A stretch of DNA of 64,000 nt from Candidatus Melainabacteria bacterium (GTDB lineage: Bacteria > Cyanobacteriota > Vampirovibrionia > 2-02-FULL-35-15): positions 562,422 to 626,421 of the forward strand of contig JAHFBF010000001.1 in the NCBI GenBank assembly GCA_023250195.1, read 5' to 3'. Made by a program: the position numbers and the translations under genes. Below are positions 9,006 to 17,676 of this stretch, in pieces; position 1 is the first letter of the stretch, and each line of letters opens with the position of its first letter. Under the pieces are notes generated by a model that saw only the letters and a program-made list of their open reading frames with translations, did no database searches and was not told where the DNA came from.

Positions 9006-9503
9006 ATGTTTTTAGTAGGCACTATTGTAGGCACCTTTGGAAATAAAGGAGATATTAAGATAAATCCTCTAATATCTCCTGATGGTTATTTGGCAATGGT
9101 TAAATCAATTGTTGTAGAGGATTCGGATTGTAGAAAACAGGAATTTAAAGTGCTAAGAGCAAGAAAACATAAAAATGTTTATCTGTTTGCTCTTGAAGGT
9201 ATTGATGATATGAACGTTGCAGAAAATTTATCAGGCTTATCAGTTTATCTTCCAACACTTGACTTTATTGAGCTTCAGGAAAATGAATACTTTTACCACC
9301 AGCTTGAAGGCTTAAATGTTTACACTGCAGATGGCAGTCTAATCGGCATTGTTGATCATATTATGAAAGGCGGCAATGATATTCTCGTAATAAAAGATGA
9401 GAATGGTAAAGAAATTATGATACCTTTTGTTGATGAGATTGTTCCTGAAGTAAACTTAAAAGAAAAGACAATAACTGTTAATCCTATAGATGGATTACTC
9501 TAA
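9006..9503 (+). CDS. rimM: Ribosome maturation factor RimM
   Basis: A 165-residue 16S rRNA processing protein that assists assembly of the 30S head by binding ribosomal protein S19. The N-terminal domain (VGTIVGTFGNKGDIKINPL, 3-21) is the RimM G-x-x-G-x-x-G/K-G-x-x-K/R block. The C-terminal PRC-barrel domain holds YFYHQLEGLNVYTADG and NDILVIKDENGKEIMIPFVDEIV. GAGGGATGTTAA precedes the ATG. The TAATG overlap with the next gene shows translational coupling to trpF; the pairing is unusual because rimM normally neighbours trmD and rpsP. Confidence 0.93.
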   Translation: MFLVGTIVGTFGNKGDIKINPLISPDGYLAMVKSIVVEDSDCRKQEFKVLRARKHKNVYLFALEGIDDMNVAENLSGLSVYLPTLDFIELQENEYFYHQLEGLNVYTADGSLIGIVDHIMKGGNDILVIKDENGKEIMIPFVDEIVPEVNLKEKTITVNPIDGLL

Positions 9504-10144
9504 TGCAAAATGTAAAAATTAAAATCTGCGGGATTACATCTGTCTATGATGCAAGGATGGTCTGTTCATTTCCAATTCATGCAATTGGATTAAACTTTGT
9601 AAAAAGATCAAAAAGAAGAATAAACCTGAGAACCGCCAAAGAAATTCTTGATAAATTACCTCCACTTATTGAACCTGTTTTAATTTTTGAAGATGAAAAA
9701 CTAAGTGAGGTAATATATACTTCTACAACACTTGGAATAAGCACTTTACAGTTACATGGTGCTGAAACTGTTTCATACTGCCATGACTTAAAAAGATTTA
9801 ATAAATATTTAAAAATAATAAAAGCTCTTCCTACAAGAGAAGCATCAGCAACCCAGCTTAATGCATACAAAAAAGTTTGCGACTGCTTTTTGCTTGATTC
9901 ATTTGATAGAAAAAATCAAATGGGCGCAACAGGTAAACCATCTGACTGGAATATTGCACAGGAAATAGTTTCAAAAACCAGATTACCTGTAATTCTTGCA
10001 GGCGGGCTTAATCCCTACAATGTAAACAGTGCAGTAAAACGTGTAAAACCCTTTGGCATAGATATTAATAGCGGTGTTGAATCCAGGATTGGGAAAAAAG
10101 ATAAAAGTATGATTGAAAGATTATTTACTGAGTTGAACCAGTGA
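9503..10144 (+). CDS. trpF: Phosphoribosylanthranilate isomerase
   Basis: Catalyses the Amadori rearrangement of N-(5-phosphoribosyl)anthranilate in tryptophan synthesis. The 213-residue TIM barrel begins with KIKICGIT, which holds the general-base Cys9. LLDSF near residue 131 carries the general-acid Asp. LAGGLNPYNV and FGIDINSGVE are the phosphate-binding loops. It overlaps rimM by one base (TAATG). Its 3' end overlaps the end of the convergent helicase gene by 20 bp. No other trp genes are nearby. Confidence 0.93.
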   Translation: MQNVKIKICGITSVYDARMVCSFPIHAIGLNFVKRSKRRINLRTAKEILDKLPPLIEPVLIFEDEKLSEVIYTSTTLGISTLQLHGAETVSYCHDLKRFNKYLKIIKALPTREASATQLNAYKKVCDCFLLDSFDRKNQMGATGKPSDWNIAQEIVSKTRLPVILAGGLNPYNVNSAVKRVKPFGIDINSGVESRIGKKDKSMIERLFTELNQ

Positions 10145-13100
10145 AAACATTTTCTTTAAATTCACCGCTTTGATGTCTTTTTTCTAGCCCACTCCAATAA
10201 TTTCTATCCAATTCAGGTTTACAAAGTTTACAACCATCATGATTTTTCCCTTCCATAACCCCTAAACTATCTCTAAGTTCATCTTTTGATGCTGGTATAG
10301 CATTTTTATTTCCTTCTACTTTAGGACAATGAGGGTTTCCATGTACCCTTACTTTCTTTGTTGATCCTTTTCCTATAACAGGCTTAATTTTATCTTCATC
10401 TTGTCTTGTTATCCAAAATTGGAGTTTTCCGTCTTGATCAAACCAGGGATCAGTTATTTTCCCTTCTGGTTTTGTAGAATCAGAAGCAGTAGTCGTCTCA
10501 GTTAAATCTCTAATTGCTTGTTTAAGGGCTTCATTACCTTGTAACAAAGGTTCTACATATTTGTTGTTAAATCCAACTACCTCACCACTTAAGAAGTTTA
10601 CTAATAAATCTTTTACCAACTGTTCTATTGGATCAGATATGTCTCGTGGTAATTCATTCCCAGTAGCTCTTTTGTATCGTTCCTTCAATCTTTTATATTG
10701 TGATAGTAGAGCAGTAAATTGATTTTTTACTTGGAAATCTTGCTTTACTTCTCCACCAACAAAATGAGAATTAGTACAAACAGCTGCAGCAAGAAAAATA
10801 TGATTATCATTTAAAGGAGTATCTTTGTTATTTGCTTCTAGAAAGAATAGAATATTACTTAAGTCGTCACTTGATTTAAAGTAATGTTCTACAGATCCTG
10901 CTTTTAACTTATTTAAACCAACTTTTAAATAAGCATATGCCCTTTGCGTTTCAGGAGTTGGTTTATAGTTATTAATTTTCCTCTCTGCAATTTCAAGTTG
11001 TTTTCCATAGATCTCTTTGAAATCATATACTACTAATACATGACCAGCTAGGTCTTCTCCCTTTTTGCCCCCATATAAAGTCCCATAAGGACTAATTTCA
11101 GACAGCGATAAAAAATTCAATCTGCTGAATTGTGTAGCTAGTTCAGAATTATATAAACTACGAGATGGTGCTGCAATTAAATTGCAGTTAGAATTCTCCA
11201 AGAGGCTTTTTATAAGATCTTTATTAAACTCATTAGAATCTATAGGAATAAAACAGACTACTTCTGGTAAAGTATCTATAAGATGTTGTAGGACTTCAAC
11301 TGCATTCCCAATTATTTCAAGTTTTCTTGCATCACCTAATCGTGTATAAACCCTTTGATTAACTTCGCCACTAAATACTGCAAAAGGTCTTGGATATTGA
11401 ATACTTCTTATTTCAATCTTTTGTTCAATCCCCAGAGACTTAACTCTAAGAGTGAAGTCTTTTGCAGAATTTCTAACTAAATCTACTTCATTATCTCCCT
11501 CTCCAGCTCTATATAATAATGATGCATTTTGAAGGGTTAGATCTAAAACTTTCTCAACTTCAGCTGCAATTGGTGGTAAAGTTCTGTGTTGACGCTCATA
11601 TTCTCTGTGAGCATCTCTAATTTGAAGTGCTAATTCATGAAGAAATTTTATTTTGGGATTAGTTAATCTTTCTGGAGCAAAAAAATGAACATACTCGCTA
11701 AAAGTTTTAATTAATGTCGTACCACAATCTTCAATTTGACCTGATTCATTAACTTGCAAAGCCTCACAATACTTTCTTACAGTAGTCTTAAATCTATCGT
11801 TTACAGTACCTACACTAGATTGTAGGTCTACCGATACAAGTCCTTTACCGAATAAGTAATCAGTAAATTGTTCTGGCTCAAGCTCTTCTATTTTTGATGT
11901 TTCGAAACCTTTTTCTGTTAGCTTTGGATGGACACCATAAATTCTTATAAATAAGTCCTGTAATGGCTTTGAGGAACTATATCCTACAACAGCTCTTGAA
12001 TTAGAAGCGTCTTCACTATTAGGTTTTTTCACTGTTACACGCTCTGCATCATTCAATAGAACAGTACTATCAGTATCACGAGATAAGTCAATTCCTTCTG
12101 AACTAAGTAATGAACCTTCTTCTGATGTAGGTAAGATTGTTTTTCCTAAAAGATCATCAATTAACCTTTGCGTCATTTTTTTTCTGCTTGGCTCCCCAAA
12201 TACAAGAGTTCTAAGTAAACTTAAATTTTTACCTCTTCTATATATAAGTTCTCGTCTTGTTGGACTAAATTCAAAAAATAGTTGAAACATTAATTTATCT
12301 GGTATACCATCACCCATAGAAAATTCTGTTCTTGCAATATCATTCATTAAATGTTCAATTGAACGGTAGACCATGTCTGTAGTATCAGCAAAAGGGATTT
12401 CATCCTTTTGGTTCCTTTTGTAATCATCTTCTTCATAAACACAGGAACTAAAAAAAGCTGGTCTTAATTTATCTCTAATATCTCTGATTTTTGTAGAGTC
12501 TTGTGTAGTTGCTTCAATAACTGTACGCAAGTATTGGCGTAATTTATGTCTTGCTACAGCAGACGGATCTTCACTTGTAGCTAAACCTGTTTTTATTGCA
12601 ATAAATCTTTCAAGTTTTTCTCTGTCTTCATCTGGGCAGTTAAAGAAATTTTTCCAGACGTAACATAAGTTAGCTGGAAGATCATATGCAAAATCCTGTA
12701 CTACTTTCTCAAGGCTTTCATCAAAGTAAACCCCAAGTCCGGCAGCCTCTCTGACAAAATTTTCTGATATAACATGAGTACATTCTCCATGCCCGATATC
12801 TTCTTCAACAAAATCTTCTGGTACATCAGGAACTATACAATCTCCATTACTAGTAGCTTCATCGACAAAATCTCCCTGGGTATCATCTTCTACACCCTTA
12901 CCTACTAGCTCATCTTCTCCTCCTTTGCAAACTATAGGTATAGGCCGTAAGACATTAGGTGCTAAAAATCTCACTATTTGAATATTTCTTAAAGCACCAC
13001 TTAGATCGTCAATTATTACAGAATTTGTGAAAGGACATATTCTTAGTCCTCTACCAATCCATTGAGTTAAAACCGTACCAGATTCCGAATATGCCCAAAG

Positions 13101-14717
13101 CATTAAGACATTTACTCTAGGAATATCAACACCTTCATTAAATAAATCAACTGCGATTACTGTTCTTGGAACAGGTTTTGTACTTCCATCACGCCAATAA
13201 CCATTTTTATATGCAAAGTAAACATCTTCATACCATTGTGTCCCTTTATCTGCTCCTGTTAAAACAACTGCATCTTCAGTAACACCTTTTAGATCTCCTT
13301 CTTTATCCGGACTTCTAAAATATGCAGCAAGTAACTTCGCACTAGCTATATCAGGAGCAATTATAAGAGAGACAGGGTCTAAAAATTGTTTTCTGTGTTC
13401 AAGAAATCTGGTGAAAATGTGTTTTTTACGTCTTTCAAAATCATACCTTTCTTTTCTATATTTATCATCAATCTCACTACCATGAGGAATAGGACTAACA
13501 TTGCCAGGATTTATGTCTAAATCACCAGCACAAAATTGAAAAGGTGTTAAGTAGCCTTCCTGTAAAGCATCACCGATTAAATATCTAGAGGATATTTTTC
13601 CATCAAAGAATTCAAGAACAGGCTTTGAATCATATCTAACAGGAGTAGCAGTAAAACCTAACCTCTCAATTTTCCATCCCAATTCTTTCCCTTTAGCCAT
13701 TATGGTGTTGTCTAATTTAGTATTGTTAGGAGCAGGAAGATGGTGTGTCTCATCATGACAAACAATTGATAGTTGTCTGCCTTGACTTTGTAAGGTTTCA
13801 ATTAGAAGATTTAATTTTTCATAATCATTATATTCAAGTGAACCTGGGGTAGCATAGATAATTTCTATATTAGGATCAGTAAAATTATTTTTGCCTTCAT
13901 AAATTTGTCCTGTTTTTCCTTCATATTTTTCACCGGTTACTCTTTTTAATCCTCCTTCTAGCTGTGTAAGAACAGTAGTATTATTTACAAGTACAAGAGC
14001 AACAGGCTTTTGCCCTTCTTCTTTTCTTAAATCTAATTCCTTATCTATTACCAACGTGGCTGTAGGACTTTTCCCTGTACCTGTGGCCATAACCGTCAGT
14101 GCAGTACCATGATTTGATAAATCATGCAGAGCACTACTAACAGCTCTTCTTTGATAGCCTGTAGGTCGAAATTCTTCTGCTACATACCACTCATGTAATT
14201 TTGGATTGAAATAAGTACATCTTCTCCATGCATCTTGAAGAATTTTTATCTGGTATTCAGTATATTCATGTGTAACTGGATTAGGAGCAGGTAATATTAC
14301 TGTATAGTTATTTTCGTCTTCAATTACTCCTATTTTAGGGGTTTTAATTTGTGAACCTTCCTGGAAAACAAATCTATAATTAAATCTTATGGCTCTACCA
14401 CCTTCTTGCAGTTTTAAAGTTGCCTTGCTTTTTACCGATAGGACTGGGTTCCCAGACTCTTCTGTAAAAGCTATAACCACATCATCATTATTAAGTGCTT
14501 TTGTTCCAAGCAATGGAATAACTACTTGATCAAGAAATGCTTGTTGAACTGGAACAGAAGAAAGTCTTGCAAGAGCCGCACCTGCAACAGGTAGAATAAC
14601 ACCTCTTTCAGGAGCAATCTCTCTAGGTAATGAAGCATTACGCTCCTCTATACCATTTGGATTATTGACTCCTTTAGGTAGTTTAGAGTCTGCAGTACTT
14701 AATCCTGAAATAATCAT
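10125..14717 (-). CDS. Giant SF2 helicase with C-terminal zinc-binding-like tail
   Basis: A 1530-residue protein with a DEAD/DEAH-type superfamily 2 helicase core of the restriction-enzyme ResIII kind. Motif I is ATGTGKS (211-217), motif II is DETH (322-325), motif III is TAT (356-358), and QWIGRGLR near 560 is motif VI. After the core come three degenerate repeats of about 19 residues (about 612-668, each with FV-[DER]-E). The remaining 850 residues have no domain I recognise, until a C-terminal HCP...CKLCKP pattern that resembles an Ada-like zinc-binding module. It stands alone between trpF and alaS. Likely roles are DNA restriction or repair, or phage defence; I cannot choose. The ends are intact. 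Confidence 0.75.
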   Translation of the reverse strand: MIISGLSTADSKLPKGVNNPNGIEERNASLPREIAPERGVILPVAGAALARLSSVPVQQAFLDQVVIPLLGTKALNNDDVVIAFTEESGNPVLSVKSKATLKLQEGGRAIRFNYRFVFQEGSQIKTPKIGVIEDENNYTVILPAPNPVTHEYTEYQIKILQDAWRRCTYFNPKLHEWYVAEEFRPTGYQRRAVSSALHDLSNHGTALTVMATGTGKSPTATLVIDKELDLRKEEGQKPVALVLVNNTTVLTQLEGGLKRVTGEKYEGKTGQIYEGKNNFTDPNIEIIYATPGSLEYNDYEKLNLLIETLQSQGRQLSIVCHDETHHLPAPNNTKLDNTIMAKGKELGWKIERLGFTATPVRYDSKPVLEFFDGKISSRYLIGDALQEGYLTPFQFCAGDLDINPGNVSPIPHGSEIDDKYRKERYDFERRKKHIFTRFLEHRKQFLDPVSLIIAPDIASAKLLAAYFRSPDKEGDLKGVTEDAVVLTGADKGTQWYEDVYFAYKNGYWRDGSTKPVPRTVIAVDLFNEGVDIPRVNVLMLWAYSESGTVLTQWIGRGLRICPFTNSVIIDDLSGALRNIQIVRFLAPNVLRPIPIVCKGGEDELVGKGVEDDTQGDFVDEATSNGDCIVPDVPEDFVEEDIGHGECTHVISENFVREAAGLGVYFDESLEKVVQDFAYDLPANLCYVWKNFFNCPDEDREKLERFIAIKTGLATSEDPSAVARHKLRQYLRTVIEATTQDSTKIRDIRDKLRPAFFSSCVYEEDDYKRNQKDEIPFADTTDMVYRSIEHLMNDIARTEFSMGDGIPDKLMFQLFFEFSPTRRELIYRRGKNLSLLRTLVFGEPSRKKMTQRLIDDLLGKTILPTSEEGSLLSSEGIDLSRDTDSTVLLNDAERVTVKKPNSEDASNSRAVVGYSSSKPLQDLFIRIYGVHPKLTEKGFETSKIEELEPEQFTDYLFGKGLVSVDLQSSVGTVNDRFKTTVRKYCEALQVNESGQIEDCGTTLIKTFSEYVHFFAPERLTNPKIKFLHELALQIRDAHREYERQHRTLPPIAAEVEKVLDLTLQNASLLYRAGEGDNEVDLVRNSAKDFTLRVKSLGIEQKIEIRSIQYPRPFAVFSGEVNQRVYTRLGDARKLEIIGNAVEVLQHLIDTLPEVVCFIPIDSNEFNKDLIKSLLENSNCNLIAAPSRSLYNSELATQFSRLNFLSLSEISPYGTLYGGKKGEDLAGHVLVVYDFKEIYGKQLEIAERKINNYKPTPETQRAYAYLKVGLNKLKAGSVEHYFKSSDDLSNILFFLEANNKDTPLNDNHIFLAAAVCTNSHFVGGEVKQDFQVKNQFTALLSQYKRLKERYKRATGNELPRDISDPIEQLVKDLLVNFLSGEVVGFNNKYVEPLLQGNEALKQAIRDLTETTTASDSTKPEGKITDPWFDQDGKLQFWITRQDEDKIKPVIGKGSTKKVRVHGNPHCPKVEGNKNAIPASKDELRDSLGVMEGKNHDGCKLCKPELDRNYWSGLEKRHQSGEFKENVFTGSTQ

Positions 14718-14831
14718 TTTGAATAGCCTATTTAGTTTGAAAACTACTACTTAAAAACTGCTATTAAGAATTATATATTGAAGCGAACATATTATATCAA
14801 CCAAAAAATAAAAAAATCTTAATTTCCTAGT

Positions 14832-14837
14832 TATAAT
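14832..14837 (+). promoter_or_regulatory. -10 box of alaS, leaderless arrangement
   Basis: A consensus TATAAT ends 9 nt before the alaS ATG, putting the expected transcription start about 3 nt from the start codon. No Shine-Dalgarno sequence and no good -35 box are visible. Confidence 0.6.
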
Positions 14838-14846
14838 AAGCTTTGT

Positions 14847-17606
14847 ATGTCTATAAAAACTTCAAATGAAATACGTCAATCCTGGATTGATTTTTTTTCA
14901 CAAAATCATCATCATAAGCACATTCCAAGCAGCTCTCTAATCCCAGATAATCCAACCTTACTTTTAACTGGTGCTGGCATGGTTCAGTTTGTCCCTTATT
15001 TTTTAGGGCTTAAAGAATCTGAGTTTAAAAGAGCAGTAACCATTCAAAAATGTGCACGTGTAGGTGGAAAAGATTCTGATCTCGAAAATATCGGGAGAAC
15101 ATCAAGGCATCATTCATTTTTTGAAATGCTCGGAAATTTCAGTTTTGGGGATTATTTTAAAGCTGAGGCTATTTCCTGGGCATGGGATTACGTAACAAGG
15201 ATTTTAGAATTCCCAGAAGAGAAATTAATTGTTTCTGTCTTTGCTGGAGATAAGGTTACACCATTTGACTCTGAAGCATATGATATCTGGAAAAAGCTTG
15301 GTTTAAATAAAAATAAGATTAAAAAAATGGGAAGGAAAGATGTATTCTGGGGACCACCGGGTCCTACTGGACCATGTGGTCCATGTTCTGAGATTTACTT
15401 TGACAGGGGAGAGAGTTTTAAAGATCCTGATGAACGGTTTCTTGAAATCTGGAACCTTGTTTTTATGCAGCTTGAAAAAGATGAAGAAGGAAAGTTTAAA
15501 CCACTTGCAAAGAAAAACATAGATACAGGAGCAGGACTTGAAAGAATAGCATTGATTTTACAAAACAAACCAAATACATTTGAAACTGATCTTTTAGAAC
15601 CTATCCTAAATAATGTCTGTGAAATCACAAAAACACAGTACGTAAAGGCAATTCATGAATTGCCTCAACAAACAAAAACCAATCTCTCTCTTAAGATAAT
15701 CACAGATCACATTCGCTGTATATCTTTCTTAGTTGCCGACGGTGTAAGGCCTAGCAATTTAGGACGTGGTTACGTACTTAGAATGCTTATTAGAAGAGCT
15801 GCAAGATTTGGTTACTTGCTTGGAGTAAAAGAACCCTTTTTATATAACCTGCCAAAAGCAGTAAGCGATAATTATTCAGCGTTTTATCCGGAGCTTTTAA
15901 AGAATTTAAATTCAATTATTGAAGTAACAAAAATTGAAGAAGAGAAATTCTCTGAGACCATTGAAAGGGGGCTGATTTACTTAGATGAACTTCTTTCAAA
16001 GTCAGGAGAAAAAATATCGGGCGAAGAAGCTTTTAATTTATACTCTACATACGGCTTTCCACTTGAGCTTACAGTTGATATTGCCAATGAAAAGAATAAA
16101 AAGGTAGACTTAAAAGAATTCGAAGTCTCCAAAGAAAAACACTCGGAGGTTTCAAATAAAGATATTTTTGCAGTAAAGCTTACAGATAAAAAAATCTATG
16201 GTGATCTATTAAAAGAATTCGGGCAAACAAAGTTCTTAGGTTATACACAGGAAAAATGTGAAGCAAAAGTTCTTCAAATATTAAACTCACAAGGTGAAAA
16301 AATAGAAAACCTAAAAGAAGGAGAAAAAGGAGAAATTATTTTAGACCCTACTGTCTTTTATGCTGAGTCCGGCGGACAAGTAGGAGATTCAGGTCAAATC
16401 ATTACCGACAATACTACATTATTTGTACATGATACTCAGAAGCATGAAGGATTATTTACTCATTCTATCGAGGTAAAGTCTGGTGAAATCAAGGTTGGAG
16501 AGAAGGTTTCATGTGTGGTTGATTTATTTAAACGTACTCGCACAAAACATCATCACAGTGTTACTCATCTTATGCACTCAGCACTTAGAAAAGTTTTCGG
16601 AGAAACTTTACAGCAGGCAGGGTCAGAAGTAAATGAAGAGAGAACACGTTTTGACTTTACTCTTGATCGTGGAGCAAAACCTGAAGAAATAACAAAGCTT
16701 GAAACCATTGTAAACACATGGATTCAAAAGAAATTACCTGTAGAAATAAAAGAGATGTCATTTGACGAAGCTATTAAAACCGGGGCACTTGCATTTTTTG
16801 GAGATAAATACGGAGACAGGGTCCGTGTAATTAAGATGGGTGATGAAAAAGCCCTTGCCAGTGTAGAGCTCTGCGGTGGTACACATGTAAAAAATACAGG
16901 TGAAATTGGTGGATTTAAAATAGTCAAAGAAAGCTCAATTGCTGCCGGGATCAGAAGAATAGAGGCTGTTGCTGGAGAAGTTTTGAAGGAGTATAGTAAA
17001 AATCTTGAAGAAGAAAAAGCTGTTAAAAACAAAGAGCTTGAAGAAAAGTATAAAAAACTTCATGGAAATCTTATTAAGTTAAATGCCATAAGTAAACTAA
17101 AAGAAACAAATAATCTTCAGGAAAAAATCTTACAGGCAGAAAAGATCATTGCCAAACTAGAGATCGGTCAAAGCCTTGAAAAACTAAAAGCACAAGAAGA
17201 TAAAATTCAAAAGTTATCAAATGGTATCTTTCTCTTTATTTCAGAACCAGGCAATTATGGTAATGAAGCAATAAAAGGATTTATAGAAGAGAGACTAAAG
17301 AAATCACCTGTAAAGGCAATTCCCACCGAAGGCGAGGCTCGCCAAGGGCGGCATGAATTGCCCCAACAAGAGGTAATAATAATCACCGATCTAACTGAAG
17401 AAAACAAACTGACATTTTTTGTCGGCGTTACAAAAGATCTCATCCAAAAAGGTTTCAAGGCAAAAGACCTCGTAAATAAAATCGCAGAGGTCACAGGCGG
17501 CAAAGGCGGAGGCAGAGATGATTTTGCGCAGGCCGGTGGGAAAGATATCTCAAAAGTCGAGGAAGCATTAGAACTTGGTAAAGAATTGGTTAATAAAGTT
17601 AAATAA
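14847..17606 (+). CDS. alaS: Alanyl-tRNA synthetase with two in-frame palindromic insertions
   Basis: Charges tRNA-Ala. At 919 residues it is somewhat longer than the usual 870-880. The class II core includes SSLIPDNPTLLLTGAGMVQFVP and FFEMLGNFSFGDYF. The editing domain has HHHSVTHLMHSALR (near 566) and the zinc motif Cys of ELCGGTHVKNTG (near 675). The C-terminal DHHA1 part ends with GGKGGGRDDFAQAGG. Part of the extra length comes from two palindromic repeats translated in frame: VKAIHELPQQ near residue 266, and a longer VKAIPTEGEARQGRHELPQQ near 822. Both sit in loops between conserved blocks, so the enzyme should stay active. Confidence 0.96.
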   Translation: MSIKTSNEIRQSWIDFFSQNHHHKHIPSSSLIPDNPTLLLTGAGMVQFVPYFLGLKESEFKRAVTIQKCARVGGKDSDLENIGRTSRHHSFFEMLGNFSFGDYFKAEAISWAWDYVTRILEFPEEKLIVSVFAGDKVTPFDSEAYDIWKKLGLNKNKIKKMGRKDVFWGPPGPTGPCGPCSEIYFDRGESFKDPDERFLEIWNLVFMQLEKDEEGKFKPLAKKNIDTGAGLERIALILQNKPNTFETDLLEPILNNVCEITKTQYVKAIHELPQQTKTNLSLKIITDHIRCISFLVADGVRPSNLGRGYVLRMLIRRAARFGYLLGVKEPFLYNLPKAVSDNYSAFYPELLKNLNSIIEVTKIEEEKFSETIERGLIYLDELLSKSGEKISGEEAFNLYSTYGFPLELTVDIANEKNKKVDLKEFEVSKEKHSEVSNKDIFAVKLTDKKIYGDLLKEFGQTKFLGYTQEKCEAKVLQILNSQGEKIENLKEGEKGEIILDPTVFYAESGGQVGDSGQIITDNTTLFVHDTQKHEGLFTHSIEVKSGEIKVGEKVSCVVDLFKRTRTKHHHSVTHLMHSALRKVFGETLQQAGSEVNEERTRFDFTLDRGAKPEEITKLETIVNTWIQKKLPVEIKEMSFDEAIKTGALAFFGDKYGDRVRVIKMGDEKALASVELCGGTHVKNTGEIGGFKIVKESSIAAGIRRIEAVAGEVLKEYSKNLEEEKAVKNKELEEKYKKLHGNLIKLNAISKLKETNNLQEKILQAEKIIAKLEIGQSLEKLKAQEDKIQKLSNGIFLFISEPGNYGNEAIKGFIEERLKKSPVKAIPTEGEARQGRHELPQQEVIIITDLTEENKLTFFVGVTKDLIQKGFKAKDLVNKIAEVTGGKGGGRDDFAQAGGKDISKVEEALELGKELVNKVK
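15646..15665. repeat. 20-bp perfect palindrome inside alaS
   Basis: AGGCAATTCATGAATTGCCT reads the same on both strands and is translated in frame as part of VKAIHELPQQ. The GGGGCAATTCATGAATTGCCCC type is, from memory, widespread in cyanobacterial genomes. A second, longer member of the same family lies at 17315-17362 in the same gene. Confidence 0.75.
17315..17362. repeat. Nested palindromic repeat inside alaS
   Basis: The outer arms GGCAATTC (17315-17322) and GAATTGCC (17355-17362) match the repeat at 15646. They are separated by a 32-bp GC-rich insert that itself contains GGCGAGGCTCGCC. The flanks (GTAAA before, CCAACAA after) also match the first copy. The whole unit preserves the reading frame. 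Confidence 0.75.
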
Positions 17607-17676
17607 TATTTGAAATCTCTAACCAATCCGGGTCAAGAATACTATTTTAAGTTCTTTGTAATTATGGAGAACCTTA

